A DNA stretch of 64,000 nucleotides. Source: JBBQNY01 sp038255255. Its GTDB lineage: Bacteria > Pseudomonadota > Gammaproteobacteria > Xanthomonadales > Ahniellaceae. Shown in pieces: positions 36,501-44,770 of this stretch (position 1 is its first letter; each line of letters opens with the position of its first letter). Location: assembly GCA_038255255.1 (NCBI GenBank), contig JBBSLL010000001.1, positions 1 to 64,000 of the forward strand, in the 5' to 3' direction. Under the pieces are notes generated by a model. It was not told the origin of the DNA, did not search any database, and worked only from the letters and a program-made list of their open reading frames with translations. A program made the translations under genes and the position numbers.

Positions 36501-37750
36501 GTGAAGACGAAGATGCCTTCCGACGTGAGCGGATTCGCATCAGCGGTCGCATCGGGTTCCTGCATGAAGAAACCGTTGCTCTTGCGACCGGTGACGATGC
36601 CGCGCGTGGTGACGGTCGAACCGACCAGCGGAGACGATGCGCCCGGTCCCTGTATGTCGTTGATAGGGATCAGCGCGGCGTCGTCGTTGTTGATCGTGCC
36701 CTGGCCCTGCGCATCACCGACGGTTGCGCCGGTGACGTTGGTGACGTTGACGAAGAACGTCTCGTTGGCCTCGATGTTCGTGTCGCCATTGACAGTGACA
36801 TCGAAGGTGTACGTCGACGAACCGGCCGGGATGGTCTGACCAACCAGGGCGCGTGCAACGTAGTCGCTGTCCGCCGTGGTCGCCGTGTTGTCCGCAGTCG
36901 CGATATCGAAGGTCACGCCGCCCGCGCCCGCAGGCGCAGTCAGGCTTACGGTGAAAGTGGCGGTGACGGTGCCGACGTCGCCTTCGGTAACGGCGACATC
37001 GTTGATGGAAAGCGTCGGCTGTCCGCCGCCGGCGGGGTTCGGGGTGATCGAGAAATCGTCCACCGCGAGGCCGTCATCTGCGCTGGCCGCATCGACGTCG
37101 CTGAAGCGGATCCAGAACACCGCTCCGGCCGGGATCGACAGCGAGGGGATGTTGGCCGCGACTGCGGTGCGATTGGGGTCAATGTTGCCGTCGCGTGCGC
37201 CTGCCGTACCGGTGTTGGTCGGCGTCACGAAGTCGAGCGAGTTGACGTCGGTGTACGTGCCGGTGACGAGGCTCGTCGCGTCGGTGCTGATCTGGAAATC
37301 CAGTTGGTCGTTGCGCGCGGCCGTACCGAGGCGCCAGTGCTCGCCGGTGTACGCCACGCCGAGCGACGTGATCGTCACTCCGGTGTTGTTGAGGAAGCAC
37401 GCGCCGATCGTCGGAACGAGAGTGCCGCTGCGGAGTCCGCCGAAAGCACGCTCCGCCGTGCCGGTGGCGCCAAAGCTGTAGGTATCGCCGCTGTTGCTGC
37501 CGCCGGTGCCGCCCTGGTAGGCGCCATTGTTGTTGCCACTGGTTCCAGATTCCGCCAGATACCAACCGGCAGGCAGGACCGTGTTGGTGGTGCCGGAGTT
37601 CGCGAGCGTGTTGAAGTCCTGGGTCGCCGCAGTGCCCGCAGCAGCGAGGCTCACGCACGTGGTGCCAGCGACTGACAGGCTGGGCGCGGTGGACAGCGAC
37701 AGGAACAGGCCCGCGAGCAGTGCGCCGCGCGGCAAAATTGAAAACGGCAT
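33536..37750 (-). CDS. Extracellular ExeM/NucH-type nuclease with Calx-beta, DUF11 repeats and IPTL-CTERM tail
   Basis: A 1404-residue exported multidomain protein. Order: signal peptide (residues 1-30); N-terminal beta domain; Calx-beta (about 247-353, 'LSINDVAVTEGDVGTV' to 'GTINNDDA'); OB-fold nuclease domain (about 360-470, 'INDIQGPGASSPLVG'); endonuclease/exonuclease/phosphatase domain (about 630-955) with 'IASYNLERFFDT', 'GVVEVEN', 'VNHLRS', 'LIGDFNAFEFND', 'DHVLVN' and 'SDHDPVVAFF'. Three DUF11-like repeats follow ('LSLTKTDSPDPVVPG', 'LSITKTDAPDPVLAG', 'GTKTATGPFAPGS'), then an IPTL-CTERM tail ('VGVPTLSPALLAFLALMLGM'). Catalytic residues look intact. Related ExeM nucleases degrade extracellular DNA. 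The ATG at 37750 gives the signal peptide. Confidence 0.88.
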   Translation of the reverse strand: MPFSILPRGALLAGLFLSLSTAPSLSVAGTTCVSLAAAGTAATQDFNTLANSGTTNTVLPAGWYLAESGTSGNNNGAYQGGTGGSNSGDTYSFGATGTAERAFGGLRSGTLVPTIGACFLNNTGVTITSLGVAYTGEHWRLGTAARNDQLDFQISTDATSLVTGTYTDVNSLDFVTPTNTGTAGARDGNIDPNRTAVAANIPSLSIPAGAVFWIRFSDVDAASADDGLAVDDFSITPNPAGGGQPTLSINDVAVTEGDVGTVTATFTVSLTAPAGAGGVTFDIATADNTATTADSDYVARALVGQTIPAGSSTYTFDVTVNGDTNIEANETFFVNVTNVTGATVGDAQGQGTINNDDAALIPINDIQGPGASSPLVGSTVTTRGIVTGRKSNGFFMQEPDATADANPLTSEGIFVFTAGVPAATIVVGDLVQVAGTVVEFVPSQDPLQPPLTELTFVTVTELSAGNPLPAPVPFTLAFPSAAGAFDQLERVEGMRVSVASATANGPTGGNVSEPNATATSNGIFHAVVTGNARAFREPGIEAPNPPPQGTIPPIPRWDSNPELFAVESDGAGGTQLNVNSGATVLNLVGPLDYGFRRYTIYQDAATVPTFSGGQTPTAVTVPTAQELTIASYNLERFFDTVNDPGIGEPVLTPAAFEMRLNKASIGIRNFLRTPDILGVVEVENLSTLQSLATRINDDAVAAGQPNPLYTARLVEGNDVGGIDVGFLIKQAIVAGTTPRVTINAVVQENAGELFVNADASTELLNDRPSLRLDAVVNNSAGATFPVTVIVNHLRSLIGVDSLAVGSNGWATAGERVRAKRQKQAESLANLVQARQTTNPLERIVLIGDFNAFEFNDGLVDSIGVIEGMPSPNDQTAVPGDGIDLVNPDLTALLEAVPAQRYSFIFGGNAQSLDHVLVNQAMLTATSSERAEHPRINADFNALERNNATTPSRLSDHDPVVAFFGVAGFAIADLSLTKTDSPDPVVPGNTITYTITATNAGPDAAVNATMTDTFSLGFTVESATGPAGWTCTIFTMTGQSTVSCANPSFAPGSAVFTIVVRTPTTATGTITNTATITSNTSDPNAANNSATATTAVTATANLSITKTDAPDPVLAGGNITYTLTAGNAGPSAATSTAVTDTLPAGTTFVSLASPAGWACTTPAVGAGGVVSCTNPSFASAGNAVFTLVVQVASGTAMGTVISNTAAISSTASDPVMGNNTATATTTVNAPVVITGTKTATGPFAPGSVFTYTVVLRNNSGGNQLDNPGDEFTDVLPAPLELVSASATSGTAVATVATRTVTWNGAIPAGGTVTITITARIPATTPEATVISNQGTFRFDADANGTNESSGVTDNPGTPAGGDATTFAVGGGVGTAVGVPTLSPALLAFLALMLGMVGMRASARRH

Positions 37751-37937
37751 GGGAACCCCGGCAGATAAGCGCGCCACGTCACCCCGACGTGCGCAGGCGG
37801 GCGAGTCTATAGAAGTCACGTGACGCTGCAACCTCGACGCCGGATTTCCCGCGGCCGGCTTGAGATACGCTTGGTCACGAACGAAGCGGGCGGCGGAAAT
37901 CGCGCGCAGGATGGTCCCCACGCCTCCGGACAAGCAC

Positions 37938-38795
37938 ATGACCGACGCCTCGCATCAACGGCCGCTGGAACCCGGATTGCACCTCGATCTCGAGGGCAAG
38001 CTCGATTACCACGAGTACCTCAAGCTCGACGCCCTGCTGTCTGCGCAGGTGCTGCGCTCGGACCCGCCGCATCACGACGAGATGCTGTTCGTGATCCAGC
38101 ACCAGACCTCCGAGCTCTGGATGAAGCTGGTGATCCACGAGCTCTCGGGCGCCATGGCGCACCTGCAGGCCGACCGCACCGAACCCGCACTCAAGATGCT
38201 GGCACGCATCGAACGCATCCAGTTGCAGCTGGCCGAGCAATGGTCGGTACTCGAGACACTGACGCCGAGCGAGTACCTGCAGTTCCGGCACATCCTCGGC
38301 CCTGCATCCGGCTTCCAGTCGCGCCAGTACCGCACCATCGAGTTCCTGCTCGGCAACAAGCAGTCGGAGCTCGTGGAAGTGCACAGGCACTATCCGGAGG
38401 CGCATGCGGAACTGCTCCGCGTGCTGGAGGCGCCGAGCCTCTACGACGAGTTCCTGCGCTGGCTGGCGCGTCGCGGGCATGCCGTTCCCGAGTCGCTGCT
38501 GACGCGCGACGTGCGCGAACCGCACGTGCGCGAACCCGCACTCATCCCCGTGTACAAGCGCATCTACGAGGACACCGAGCGCTTCTGGGAGGAGTACCAC
38601 TTCTGCGAGGAACTGGTCGACATCGAGTCGAATTTCCAGTTGTGGCGCTTCCGGCATTTGCGCACCGTGCAGCGGATCATCGGCTTCCGGCCGGGCACGG
38701 GTGGGTCGAGCGGGGTGTCCTTCCTGCGCCGCGCGCTCGACCTCACGTTTTTCCCGGAACTCTTCGACGTGCGAACGGAGCTCTCGACGCCATAG
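37938..38795 (+). CDS. kynA: Tryptophan 2,3-dioxygenase
   Basis: Haem enzyme opening the indole ring of tryptophan, first step of the kynurenine route. About 285 residues. Motifs: 'HHDEMLFVIQHQTSELWMKL', 'LETLTPSEYLQFRHILGPASGFQS', 'FQLWRFRHLRTVQRIIGFRPGTGGSSG', where the His is the likely haem ligand and GTGGSSG lies in the substrate pocket. Two ATGs are possible: 37938 (chosen by comparison with Xanthomonas proteins) and 37911, which adds nine residues. No kynureninase or formamidase gene is in the window. The gene is divergent from the nuclease. Confidence 0.94.
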   Translation: MTDASHQRPLEPGLHLDLEGKLDYHEYLKLDALLSAQVLRSDPPHHDEMLFVIQHQTSELWMKLVIHELSGAMAHLQADRTEPALKMLARIERIQLQLAEQWSVLETLTPSEYLQFRHILGPASGFQSRQYRTIEFLLGNKQSELVEVHRHYPEAHAELLRVLEAPSLYDEFLRWLARRGHAVPESLLTRDVREPHVREPALIPVYKRIYEDTERFWEEYHFCEELVDIESNFQLWRFRHLRTVQRIIGFRPGTGGSSGVSFLRRALDLTFFPELFDVRTELSTP

Positions 38796-38925
38796 GTGAA
38801 CCCCGCTCCCCACGGGAGAGTGGAACGAGGCCATGCTGCGCCGCAGCACGATTTTGCATTGACGCGTCGCGTGGCGAGGCGCTACATCTTCGCGTCTTCC
38901 CCTTGTCATCTTGAGAGCGCAGCCG

Positions 38926-40467
38926 ATGAGTGCAAACGCCGCTGAACCCGCGGGTCCGCCGCTCATGTCCCCCGCTGGAGCCGTAGGGGGAGGCGCGCCG
39001 CCTCAATACCCGCAGGTGCTCGGCCATCCACGTCCCCTGTGGATGCTGTTCATGACGGAGTTCTGGGAGCGCTTCGCGTTCTACGGCATCCGCTGGGCCC
39101 TGGTGCTCTACATCGTCGCGCAGTTCCACGCCGGCAGCGGCACCGGCGAGGCGAGCGCCAACCAGATCTACGGTGCGTATCTCGCGCTGGTGTACGCGGT
39201 GGCGATTTTCGGCGGCTACGTGGCGGATCGCGTGATCGGCTACCAGCGGTCGATCCTCGTGGGCGCCGTCATCATGGCCGCGGGCCTGTTCATGATCGCG
39301 ATGCCGAGCGAGGCGATCTTCAAGCTTGGCCTTGCCACGATCATCGCCGGCAACGGCCTGTTCAAGCCGAATATCTCGACGATGGTGGGCAAGCTGTACT
39401 CGGTCTCGGACGAACGCCGCGACTCAGGATTCACCATCTTCTACATGGGCATCAACCTCGGCGCGATGGTGGCGCCGATCCTGACCGGCTGGCTCGCGAG
39501 CCGCGTCTTCGGATCCGACGCGTTGCCGGATTACAAGGTCGTGTTCATCGCCTCCGGCTTCGGCATGCTGGTCTCGCTGGTCTGGTTCTGGTTTGGCCGC
39601 CGCCAGCTCGAAGGCGTGGGCGCGCCTCCCGTCGGCGCCGAGAGCGGCACGCGCGTGCTGATGACGACGCTCGGTGCGATTGCGGCCATCCCGGTGCTCT
39701 ACTTCCTGCTGTCGCTCGGCGCCAGCACGCTGCAGTGGATCCTGCTCGCGTTGTTCGTGGGCCTCGGCGCGATGTTGCTGATCGAGGGCATCAAGACCAG
39801 CAAAGTGCAGCGCGACATGGTGATCGCGATGCTGATCATCTTCGCCTTCAACGTGCTGTTCTGGATGTTCTTCGAGCAGGCCGGCAGTTCCTTCAGCTTC
39901 CTGTCGGACAAGATCGTCGACCGCGAATTCGACAACGGTTTCCTGTGGCCTAACGCCTGGTTCCAGTCGGTCAATTCACTGGCCATCATCACACTGGCGC
40001 CGCTGCTCGCCTGGTTGTGGGTGGCGATGGGCAGGAACAACCCGTCGATCCCGCGCAAGTTCAGCCTCGGGCTCATCTTCAATGGCGTGGCGTTCGCGCT
40101 GCTGATGTTCGCGCTGTCGTCGCTGGTCGATCCCGAAACGCTCAAGATTCCGTTCTGGACGCTGTTCATGGTCTACGTCATCCAGTCGGTCGGCGAGCTG
40201 TGCCTGTCGCCCATCGGCCTGTCGATGGTGACAAAGCTCGCGCCCGTCAAGCTGGTGGGCTTCGGCATGGGCGGCTGGTTCCTGTCGACCGGCATAGGCA
40301 ACAACCTGTCCGGCATCTTCGCGAGCCACGTGAGCGGCGCGGAAGGCATGACGGTCGAGTCTGCGTTCAGCGGCTACACCTTCGGCTTCTGGGCGCTGAT
40401 GATCCCGGGCGTGCTGCTGTTCCTGATCGCGCCGCTGATCCAGAGGCTCATGCACGGCGTGAAGTAA
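38926..40467 (+). CDS. POT-family proton-coupled peptide transporter, copy 1
   Basis: Inner-membrane di-/tripeptide:H+ symporter of the POT/PTR2 family, 513 residues, about 14 membrane segments. Near the start is 'FWERFAFYGIRWALVLYIV', then 'GGYVADRVIGYQRSI' and the PTR2 signature 'DSGFTIFYMGINLGAMVAP'; 'FEQAGSSFSFLSDKIVDREF' and 'GELCLSPIGLSMVTKLAP' are equally typical. The ATG at 38926 follows GAGAG by a suitable distance. A second, related gene follows 195 bases later; both end with the same 'LMHGVK' residues. Confidence 0.93.
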   Translation: MSANAAEPAGPPLMSPAGAVGGGAPPQYPQVLGHPRPLWMLFMTEFWERFAFYGIRWALVLYIVAQFHAGSGTGEASANQIYGAYLALVYAVAIFGGYVADRVIGYQRSILVGAVIMAAGLFMIAMPSEAIFKLGLATIIAGNGLFKPNISTMVGKLYSVSDERRDSGFTIFYMGINLGAMVAPILTGWLASRVFGSDALPDYKVVFIASGFGMLVSLVWFWFGRRQLEGVGAPPVGAESGTRVLMTTLGAIAAIPVLYFLLSLGASTLQWILLALFVGLGAMLLIEGIKTSKVQRDMVIAMLIIFAFNVLFWMFFEQAGSSFSFLSDKIVDREFDNGFLWPNAWFQSVNSLAIITLAPLLAWLWVAMGRNNPSIPRKFSLGLIFNGVAFALLMFALSSLVDPETLKIPFWTLFMVYVIQSVGELCLSPIGLSMVTKLAPVKLVGFGMGGWFLSTGIGNNLSGIFASHVSGAEGMTVESAFSGYTFGFWALMIPGVLLFLIAPLIQRLMHGVK

Positions 40468-40486
40468 ACCGGCTGTTCGAAAACCC

Positions 40487-40509
40487 GTAGAGCCGAGCTG
40501 TGCTCGGCT
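40487..40509. repeat. GTAG palindromic repeat (REP), copy 1
   Basis: GTAG is followed by AGCCGAGC, a TGT loop and GCTCGGCT, a perfect 8-bp stem. It lies 19 bases after the first POT gene. The identical element is at 42181 and near-identical ones are at 58312 and 58361. Confidence 0.85.
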
Positions 40510-40565
40510 GATGCGCTGCAAGGACGTTGCAGGACAACGCCAGTCGCGATCGCAGATCGCGGTAT

Positions 40566-40595
40566 GCGCGGTGGAGCATCTCTGCTCCACCGCGC
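40566..40595. repeat. 13-bp stem hairpin between the POT genes
   Basis: GCGCGGTGGAGCA pairs perfectly with TGCTCCACCGCGC around a TCTC loop. It lies 56 bases after the GTAG element and 67 bases before the second POT start, so it may belong to the same repeat cluster or attenuate transcription. Confidence 0.65.
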
Positions 40596-40662
40596 CAGGC
40601 AACGCGCCTGAGGTTTGAAGTGCGCTTATCATGCGCGGCCGCGCCCGATCGCCAGGATGCCG

Positions 40663-42144
40663 ATGTCCGCAACGACCGCTGACCAAAAACCGTTCGTGCC
40701 ACCGCCCGGCGGCGACTTCGTCGGCCATCCGCGGCCACTGTGGATGCTGTTCGGCGCCGAGTTCTGGGAGCGCTTCGCCTACTACGGCATGCGCGCGCTG
40801 CTGGCCGTGTATGTCGCGACCACGTTTTTTGGATTGCTGCCGGAGGGCGAAGCGCGCGCGCAGGCGAGCCTGACCTATGGCGCGTATACGGCGCTGATCT
40901 ACGCGACGGGACTTTTCGGTGGATTCATCGCCGATCGCTATCTCGGCTACCGGCCGTCGATCATGCTCGGCGGCTCGCTGATGGCAGTAGGGCTCTTCCT
41001 GCTGCTGATTCCGGACCTGACCTGGTTCCTGTTCGGCCTCGCGGTCATCGTCGTCGGCAACGGCCTGTTCAAGCCCAACATCTCGACCATGGTCGGGCAG
41101 CTGTACGCGCCAGGCGATGCGCGCCGAGATTCCGGCTTCACCATTTTCTACATGGGCATCAACGCGGGCGCCGCGCTCGCGCCGCTGATCTGCGGCACGC
41201 TGATCGGCGCGCACTTCGGCTACAAGTGGGGCTTCTTCGCGGCCGGCATCGGCATGGTCGCGGGGCTCATGGTGTTCGAGGGATTGCGCGGATGGCTCGG
41301 CCATGTCGGCATGTCGCCGGAGCCCGCGCGGAACGCAGCACGCACGTTCAAGGTCCTGCTCGGCTGCATCGCGGCGGTGCCGATCGCTTTCCTGATGCTG
41401 AGCCAGGCGGAGATCGTCGGTTACCTGCTGCTCTTCATGATGGTCGGCCTGGCGGTGTATTTCATCGGCAGCGGACTGCGCAGTGGCGACCGCGTGCAGA
41501 CGCATCGCTACATCGCGATGCTGTTGCTGTTTCTCGCCAAGATCCTGTTCTGGGGCATGTTCGAGCAGGCCGGTTCGTCGCTCAACTTTTTTGCCAAGGA
41601 CTACGTCGACGCGCCGTTCGACTTCACGCTGTTCCAGTCCTTCAACCCGCTCTTCATCATCCTGCTGGCCCCGTTCTTCGCATGGCTCTGGCCCCGCCTC
41701 GACGCCCGTGGCATCAACCCCTCCATCCCGCGCAAGTTCGCCATCGCGCTGCTGCTGGTCGCGCTTGGCTTCACCACGCTGGTGCTCGGCATCCATTACC
41801 TGCAGGACGACGCCGGCAAGGTTGCATGGAGCCTGCTCACGCTCGCGTATCTCATCAACACCATGGGCGAGCTGTGCCTGTCGCCGATCGGGCTGTCGAT
41901 GGTGACCAAGCTCGCCGCGGCGAAGGACACCGGCATGGCGATGGGCGCGTGGTTCCTATGCACCGCGATCGGCAACTACGCGGCAGGCGCGATCGCCGCT
42001 GTCGCGTCCGGCGGCACTGCCGCGGAGGGCATCGGACAGTACGCCGAGACCTACACCCAGATCGCAATCGGCGGCGCTGGCCTGGGCCTCGCCTTCCTCG
42101 TATTCGCGCCGCTCATCAACAAGCTCATGCACGGCGTGAAGTAG
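40663..42144 (+). CDS. POT-family proton-coupled peptide transporter, copy 2
   Basis: A 493-residue paralogue of the preceding transporter. It shares 'FWERFAYYGMRALLAVYVA', 'GGFIADRYLGYRPSIM', 'DSGFTIFYMGINAGAALAP', 'MFEQAGSSLNFFAKDYVD' and 'GELCLSPIGLSMVTKLAAAKDTGMAMG'. The ATG at 40663 is preferred because AGGA stands five bases before it; an ATG at 40657 is equally in frame. The tandem arrangement and the same C-terminal residues suggest duplication; different peptide preferences are likely but cannot be read here. Confidence 0.92.
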   Translation: MSATTADQKPFVPPPGGDFVGHPRPLWMLFGAEFWERFAYYGMRALLAVYVATTFFGLLPEGEARAQASLTYGAYTALIYATGLFGGFIADRYLGYRPSIMLGGSLMAVGLFLLLIPDLTWFLFGLAVIVVGNGLFKPNISTMVGQLYAPGDARRDSGFTIFYMGINAGAALAPLICGTLIGAHFGYKWGFFAAGIGMVAGLMVFEGLRGWLGHVGMSPEPARNAARTFKVLLGCIAAVPIAFLMLSQAEIVGYLLLFMMVGLAVYFIGSGLRSGDRVQTHRYIAMLLLFLAKILFWGMFEQAGSSLNFFAKDYVDAPFDFTLFQSFNPLFIILLAPFFAWLWPRLDARGINPSIPRKFAIALLLVALGFTTLVLGIHYLQDDAGKVAWSLLTLAYLINTMGELCLSPIGLSMVTKLAAAKDTGMAMGAWFLCTAIGNYAAGAIAAVASGGTAAEGIGQYAETYTQIAIGGAGLGLAFLVFAPLINKLMHGVK

Positions 42145-42180
42145 CACCGGGTTGCGATCCGTGCGGACAGGCGCGGACTT

Positions 42181-42203
42181 GTAGAGCCGAGCTGTGCTCG
42201 GCT
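42181..42203. repeat. GTAG palindromic repeat (REP), copy 2
   Basis: Identical over 23 bases to the element at 40487: GTAG, stem AGCCGAGC/GCTCGGCT, loop TGT. It lies 36 bases after the second POT gene. Confidence 0.85.
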
Positions 42204-42225
42204 GAAGCGCAACCGACACGAGAGC

Positions 42226-42248
42226 AGCGGAGCGCAGCTCCGCTCTAC
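42226..42248. repeat. Inverted GTAG repeat partner, AGCGGAGC type
   Basis: AGCGGAGC, loop GCA, GCTCCGCT, then CTAC (GTAG on the other strand). It faces copy 2 to form a paired, BIME-like unit 22 bases apart. The same variant is at 58403. Confidence 0.8.
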
Positions 42249-42261
42249 CAGAGCATGTGGA

Positions 42262-43518
42262 TCAGGCAAGCAGGTGGCGGAGGTTGGGCAGGTACTTTTC
42301 GGCCGAGCCTGTGTTGACCGCGACTACGCGCTCGCCGGTCTTCACGAGCGCGCGATCGAGCAACTCCGGCAGCGCCGCGAGGCACGCGGCGCCTTCGGGC
42401 GATATCCAGAGGCGGTCGTCGCGCCATACGCGCGCCAGTTCCTGCGCGATGTCTTGCTCAGTGACGGCAACTGCCGCGCCGCCGCTCGCGCGGATGATCT
42501 CGAGCACGCGCGCATGTCCCACGCCTCCTGGAACATTGAGGCCGACGGCGAGCGTGGTGTCGCGTGGCACGAGCGCTTCGGTGTCCGTCGCCCCGCTCTC
42601 GAACGCGCGCACGAGCGGGGTGGTCACTTCCGATTGTACGCACAGCATGCGCGGCCGGCGCGAATCGACGAGGCCGAGCGACTCGAGCTCATCGAACGCC
42701 TTCCACATGCCGAGCACCCCGGTGCCTCCGCCCGTCGGGTACACGATGGCGTCGGGCAAGTGCCACTGCTTGGAGCCCGCGCGCGGTTCGGCGAGTTCGA
42801 GGCCGAGCGTCTTCTTGCCTTCGATGCGCCAGCCCGGATCCTGGAACGTCGCGACGTTGAACCACCCATTGCGCCAGTACTTTTCGCGCAGCAACGCCGC
42901 CGCTTCGCGGATAGTGCCCTCCACGAGTTCCAGGGTGACCCGGTCCGGATACATCTTCGAAAGTGCCGCCACCTGTCCGAGGATCGGCATCGGCGTGTTG
43001 CCTGGCATGGCAACGACCACATCGAGCCCGCCGGCCAGCGCATAGCGCACCAGCGAATCTCCGGCGTTGCCCTGCGTTGGCACCGCGAGCCTGCGCAACC
43101 CGAAGCGTCGCGCCTGCGCGGCAACCATCGCCATGCCACGGTCCTTGAAGCTGCGCGTGGGATTGGCGCCGAAGCCCGCGTGCGGCTGACCCTCGTCCTT
43201 GAGTTCCAACCGCAGGCCGGCCGAGACGGCCAGGGGGTGCGCGCTGTAATCCAGCGACGGCGTCGCGCCTTCGCCCAGCGCAACGATATGGCCCGCGTCC
43301 CCGGCATCGTCGATATCGAGCGCGAGCAATCCGCCGAAGCGCCACATGTCGCGGCGATCCGGGCGATACCACGCGCCATCCGGCCGCTCCCCTGCAAGGC
43401 GCTCGAGGTCGATCACCACCTCGACGGGCCGCCCGTCGGCCGGATCGAGGTTCATGAGCTGGTCTGCCGGATACTCGATGCCCGAGGCGATCCCGCGCAG
43501 ACACCGCACGAAACTCAT
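42262..43518 (-). CDS. Threonine synthase-like PLP enzyme
   Basis: A fold-type II pyridoxal-phosphate enzyme of 418 residues, closest in wording to threonine synthase, which turns O-phosphohomoserine into threonine. The PLP lysine is in 'ANPTRSFKDRGMAMVAAQA'. The Gly-rich phosphate site 'VPTQGNAGDSLVRYALAGG' and 'YPTGGGTGVLGMWKAF' are clear. The N-terminus 'MSFVRCLRGIASGIEYPADQ' supports the ATG at 43518. No thrA or thrB is next to it, so another PLP lyase activity (e.g. on threonine derivatives) cannot be excluded. It is divergent from hppD. Confidence 0.8.
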   Translation of the reverse strand: MSFVRCLRGIASGIEYPADQLMNLDPADGRPVEVVIDLERLAGERPDGAWYRPDRRDMWRFGGLLALDIDDAGDAGHIVALGEGATPSLDYSAHPLAVSAGLRLELKDEGQPHAGFGANPTRSFKDRGMAMVAAQARRFGLRRLAVPTQGNAGDSLVRYALAGGLDVVVAMPGNTPMPILGQVAALSKMYPDRVTLELVEGTIREAAALLREKYWRNGWFNVATFQDPGWRIEGKKTLGLELAEPRAGSKQWHLPDAIVYPTGGGTGVLGMWKAFDELESLGLVDSRRPRMLCVQSEVTTPLVRAFESGATDTEALVPRDTTLAVGLNVPGGVGHARVLEIIRASGGAAVAVTEQDIAQELARVWRDDRLWISPEGAACLAALPELLDRALVKTGERVVAVNTGSAEKYLPNLRHLLA

Positions 43519-43665
43519 GGCAGCCGCCCGCCAACGCACGCCTTTGGCCGGGATCGGGGCCGCGATATGGGTAAAATCGGGTGCATTGTCATCGCGGAAG
43601 CTCGTCCGGGCGCGTGGTCGCGCAGGATCGTTCGAAACACCGCATCGACGCAATCAGGAACTGCC

Positions 43666-44757
43666 ATGAGCGCCCAGCCCAATCTCGGCATGCAGGTCAC
43701 GACGTTTGAAAATCCCATGGGAATCGACGGTTTCGAATTCGTGGAGTTCGCAGCACCGGTCGAGCAGCAGCAGACGCTCCACGATTACTTCCACCGAATG
43801 GGGTTCTCCCCCGTGCTGCGGCATCGGACGCGTCCCATCACCCTGTACCGCCAGGGCGGCGTCAACTTCCTGGTCAACGACGATCCCGAATCATTCGCGG
43901 CCGACTTCGCGCGCAGCCACGGGCCGAGTGCCTGCGGTTTCGCGATCCGTTTCCAGCGACCCGCGGACGAGGTGCTCGCGACCGTGCTCGGCAACGGCGG
44001 CGAAGCCATCGATGACAAGGCCGACACGCGAGCCGTCGACGCACCGGTGGTCAAGGGCATCGGCGATTGCATGCTTTACCTGGTGGACCGTTACGGCGAG
44101 CGTGGCTCGATGTACGAGGAGTTCCTGCCGGTGCAGGGCGAGGACGTTCATCCGCCGGGCTTCGGATTGACCTTCATCGACCATCTCACGCACAACCTCT
44201 ACTTCGGCAACATGCAGAAGTGGTCGGACTACTACGAGCGGCTGTTCAACTTCCGCGAGATCCGCTACTTCGACATCAAGGGCGCCAAGACCGGGCTCGT
44301 GTCGAAGGCCATGACCGCGCCCGACGGCGTGGTGCGAATCCCGCTCAACGAATCGTCCGACCCGAAGTCGCAGATCAACGAATACCTCGACACCTACAAG
44401 GGCGAGGGCATCCAGCACATCGCCTGTTTCACCGACGACATCTATGCGACCGTGGAGAGGATGCGTGAGAACGGCATCGACTTCCTCGACACGCCGGCGT
44501 CGTACTTCGACGTGATCGACGAGCGCGTGCCGAACCACGGCGAAGACGTGGCGCGCCTGGCGCGCAACAGGATCCTCATCGACGCGGATGTCGAGACCAA
44601 GCAACGCAAGCTCCTGCAGATCTTCACCACCAACGCGATCGGGCCGATCTTCTTCGAGATCATCCAGCGCAAGGGCAACGAGGGCTTCGGCGAAGGCAAC
44701 TTCCAGGCGCTATTCGAATCCATCGAGCGCGACCAGATGCAGCGCGGCGTGCTGTGA
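43666..44757 (+). CDS. hppD: 4-hydroxyphenylpyruvate dioxygenase
   Basis: Fe(II) enzyme turning 4-hydroxyphenylpyruvate into homogentisate in tyrosine/phenylalanine breakdown. The 363 residues include the three metal ligands of the family: H173 ('FIDHLTHNLYFGNM'), H251 ('GIQHIACFTDDIY') and E331 ('IFFEIIQRKGNEGFGEGNF'). The N-terminal domain 'MGIDGFEFVEFAAP' is also typical. CAGGAA lies six bases before the ATG. It is the first gene of the cluster hppD-hmgA-lipoprotein-fahA-maiA, which encodes the whole route to fumarate and acetoacetate. Confidence 0.97.
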   Translation: MSAQPNLGMQVTTFENPMGIDGFEFVEFAAPVEQQQTLHDYFHRMGFSPVLRHRTRPITLYRQGGVNFLVNDDPESFAADFARSHGPSACGFAIRFQRPADEVLATVLGNGGEAIDDKADTRAVDAPVVKGIGDCMLYLVDRYGERGSMYEEFLPVQGEDVHPPGFGLTFIDHLTHNLYFGNMQKWSDYYERLFNFREIRYFDIKGAKTGLVSKAMTAPDGVVRIPLNESSDPKSQINEYLDTYKGEGIQHIACFTDDIYATVERMRENGIDFLDTPASYFDVIDERVPNHGEDVARLARNRILIDADVETKQRKLLQIFTTNAIGPIFFEIIQRKGNEGFGEGNFQALFESIERDQMQRGVL

Positions 44758-44770
44758 GTGGCGTAGTGGC

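Noticed and set aside
40487..42248. Insertion sequence flanked by inverted repeats around the second POT gene
   Set aside because: The enclosed gene is a peptide transporter without transposase, the flanking elements are in direct orientation and recur elsewhere as small REP-type palindromes.
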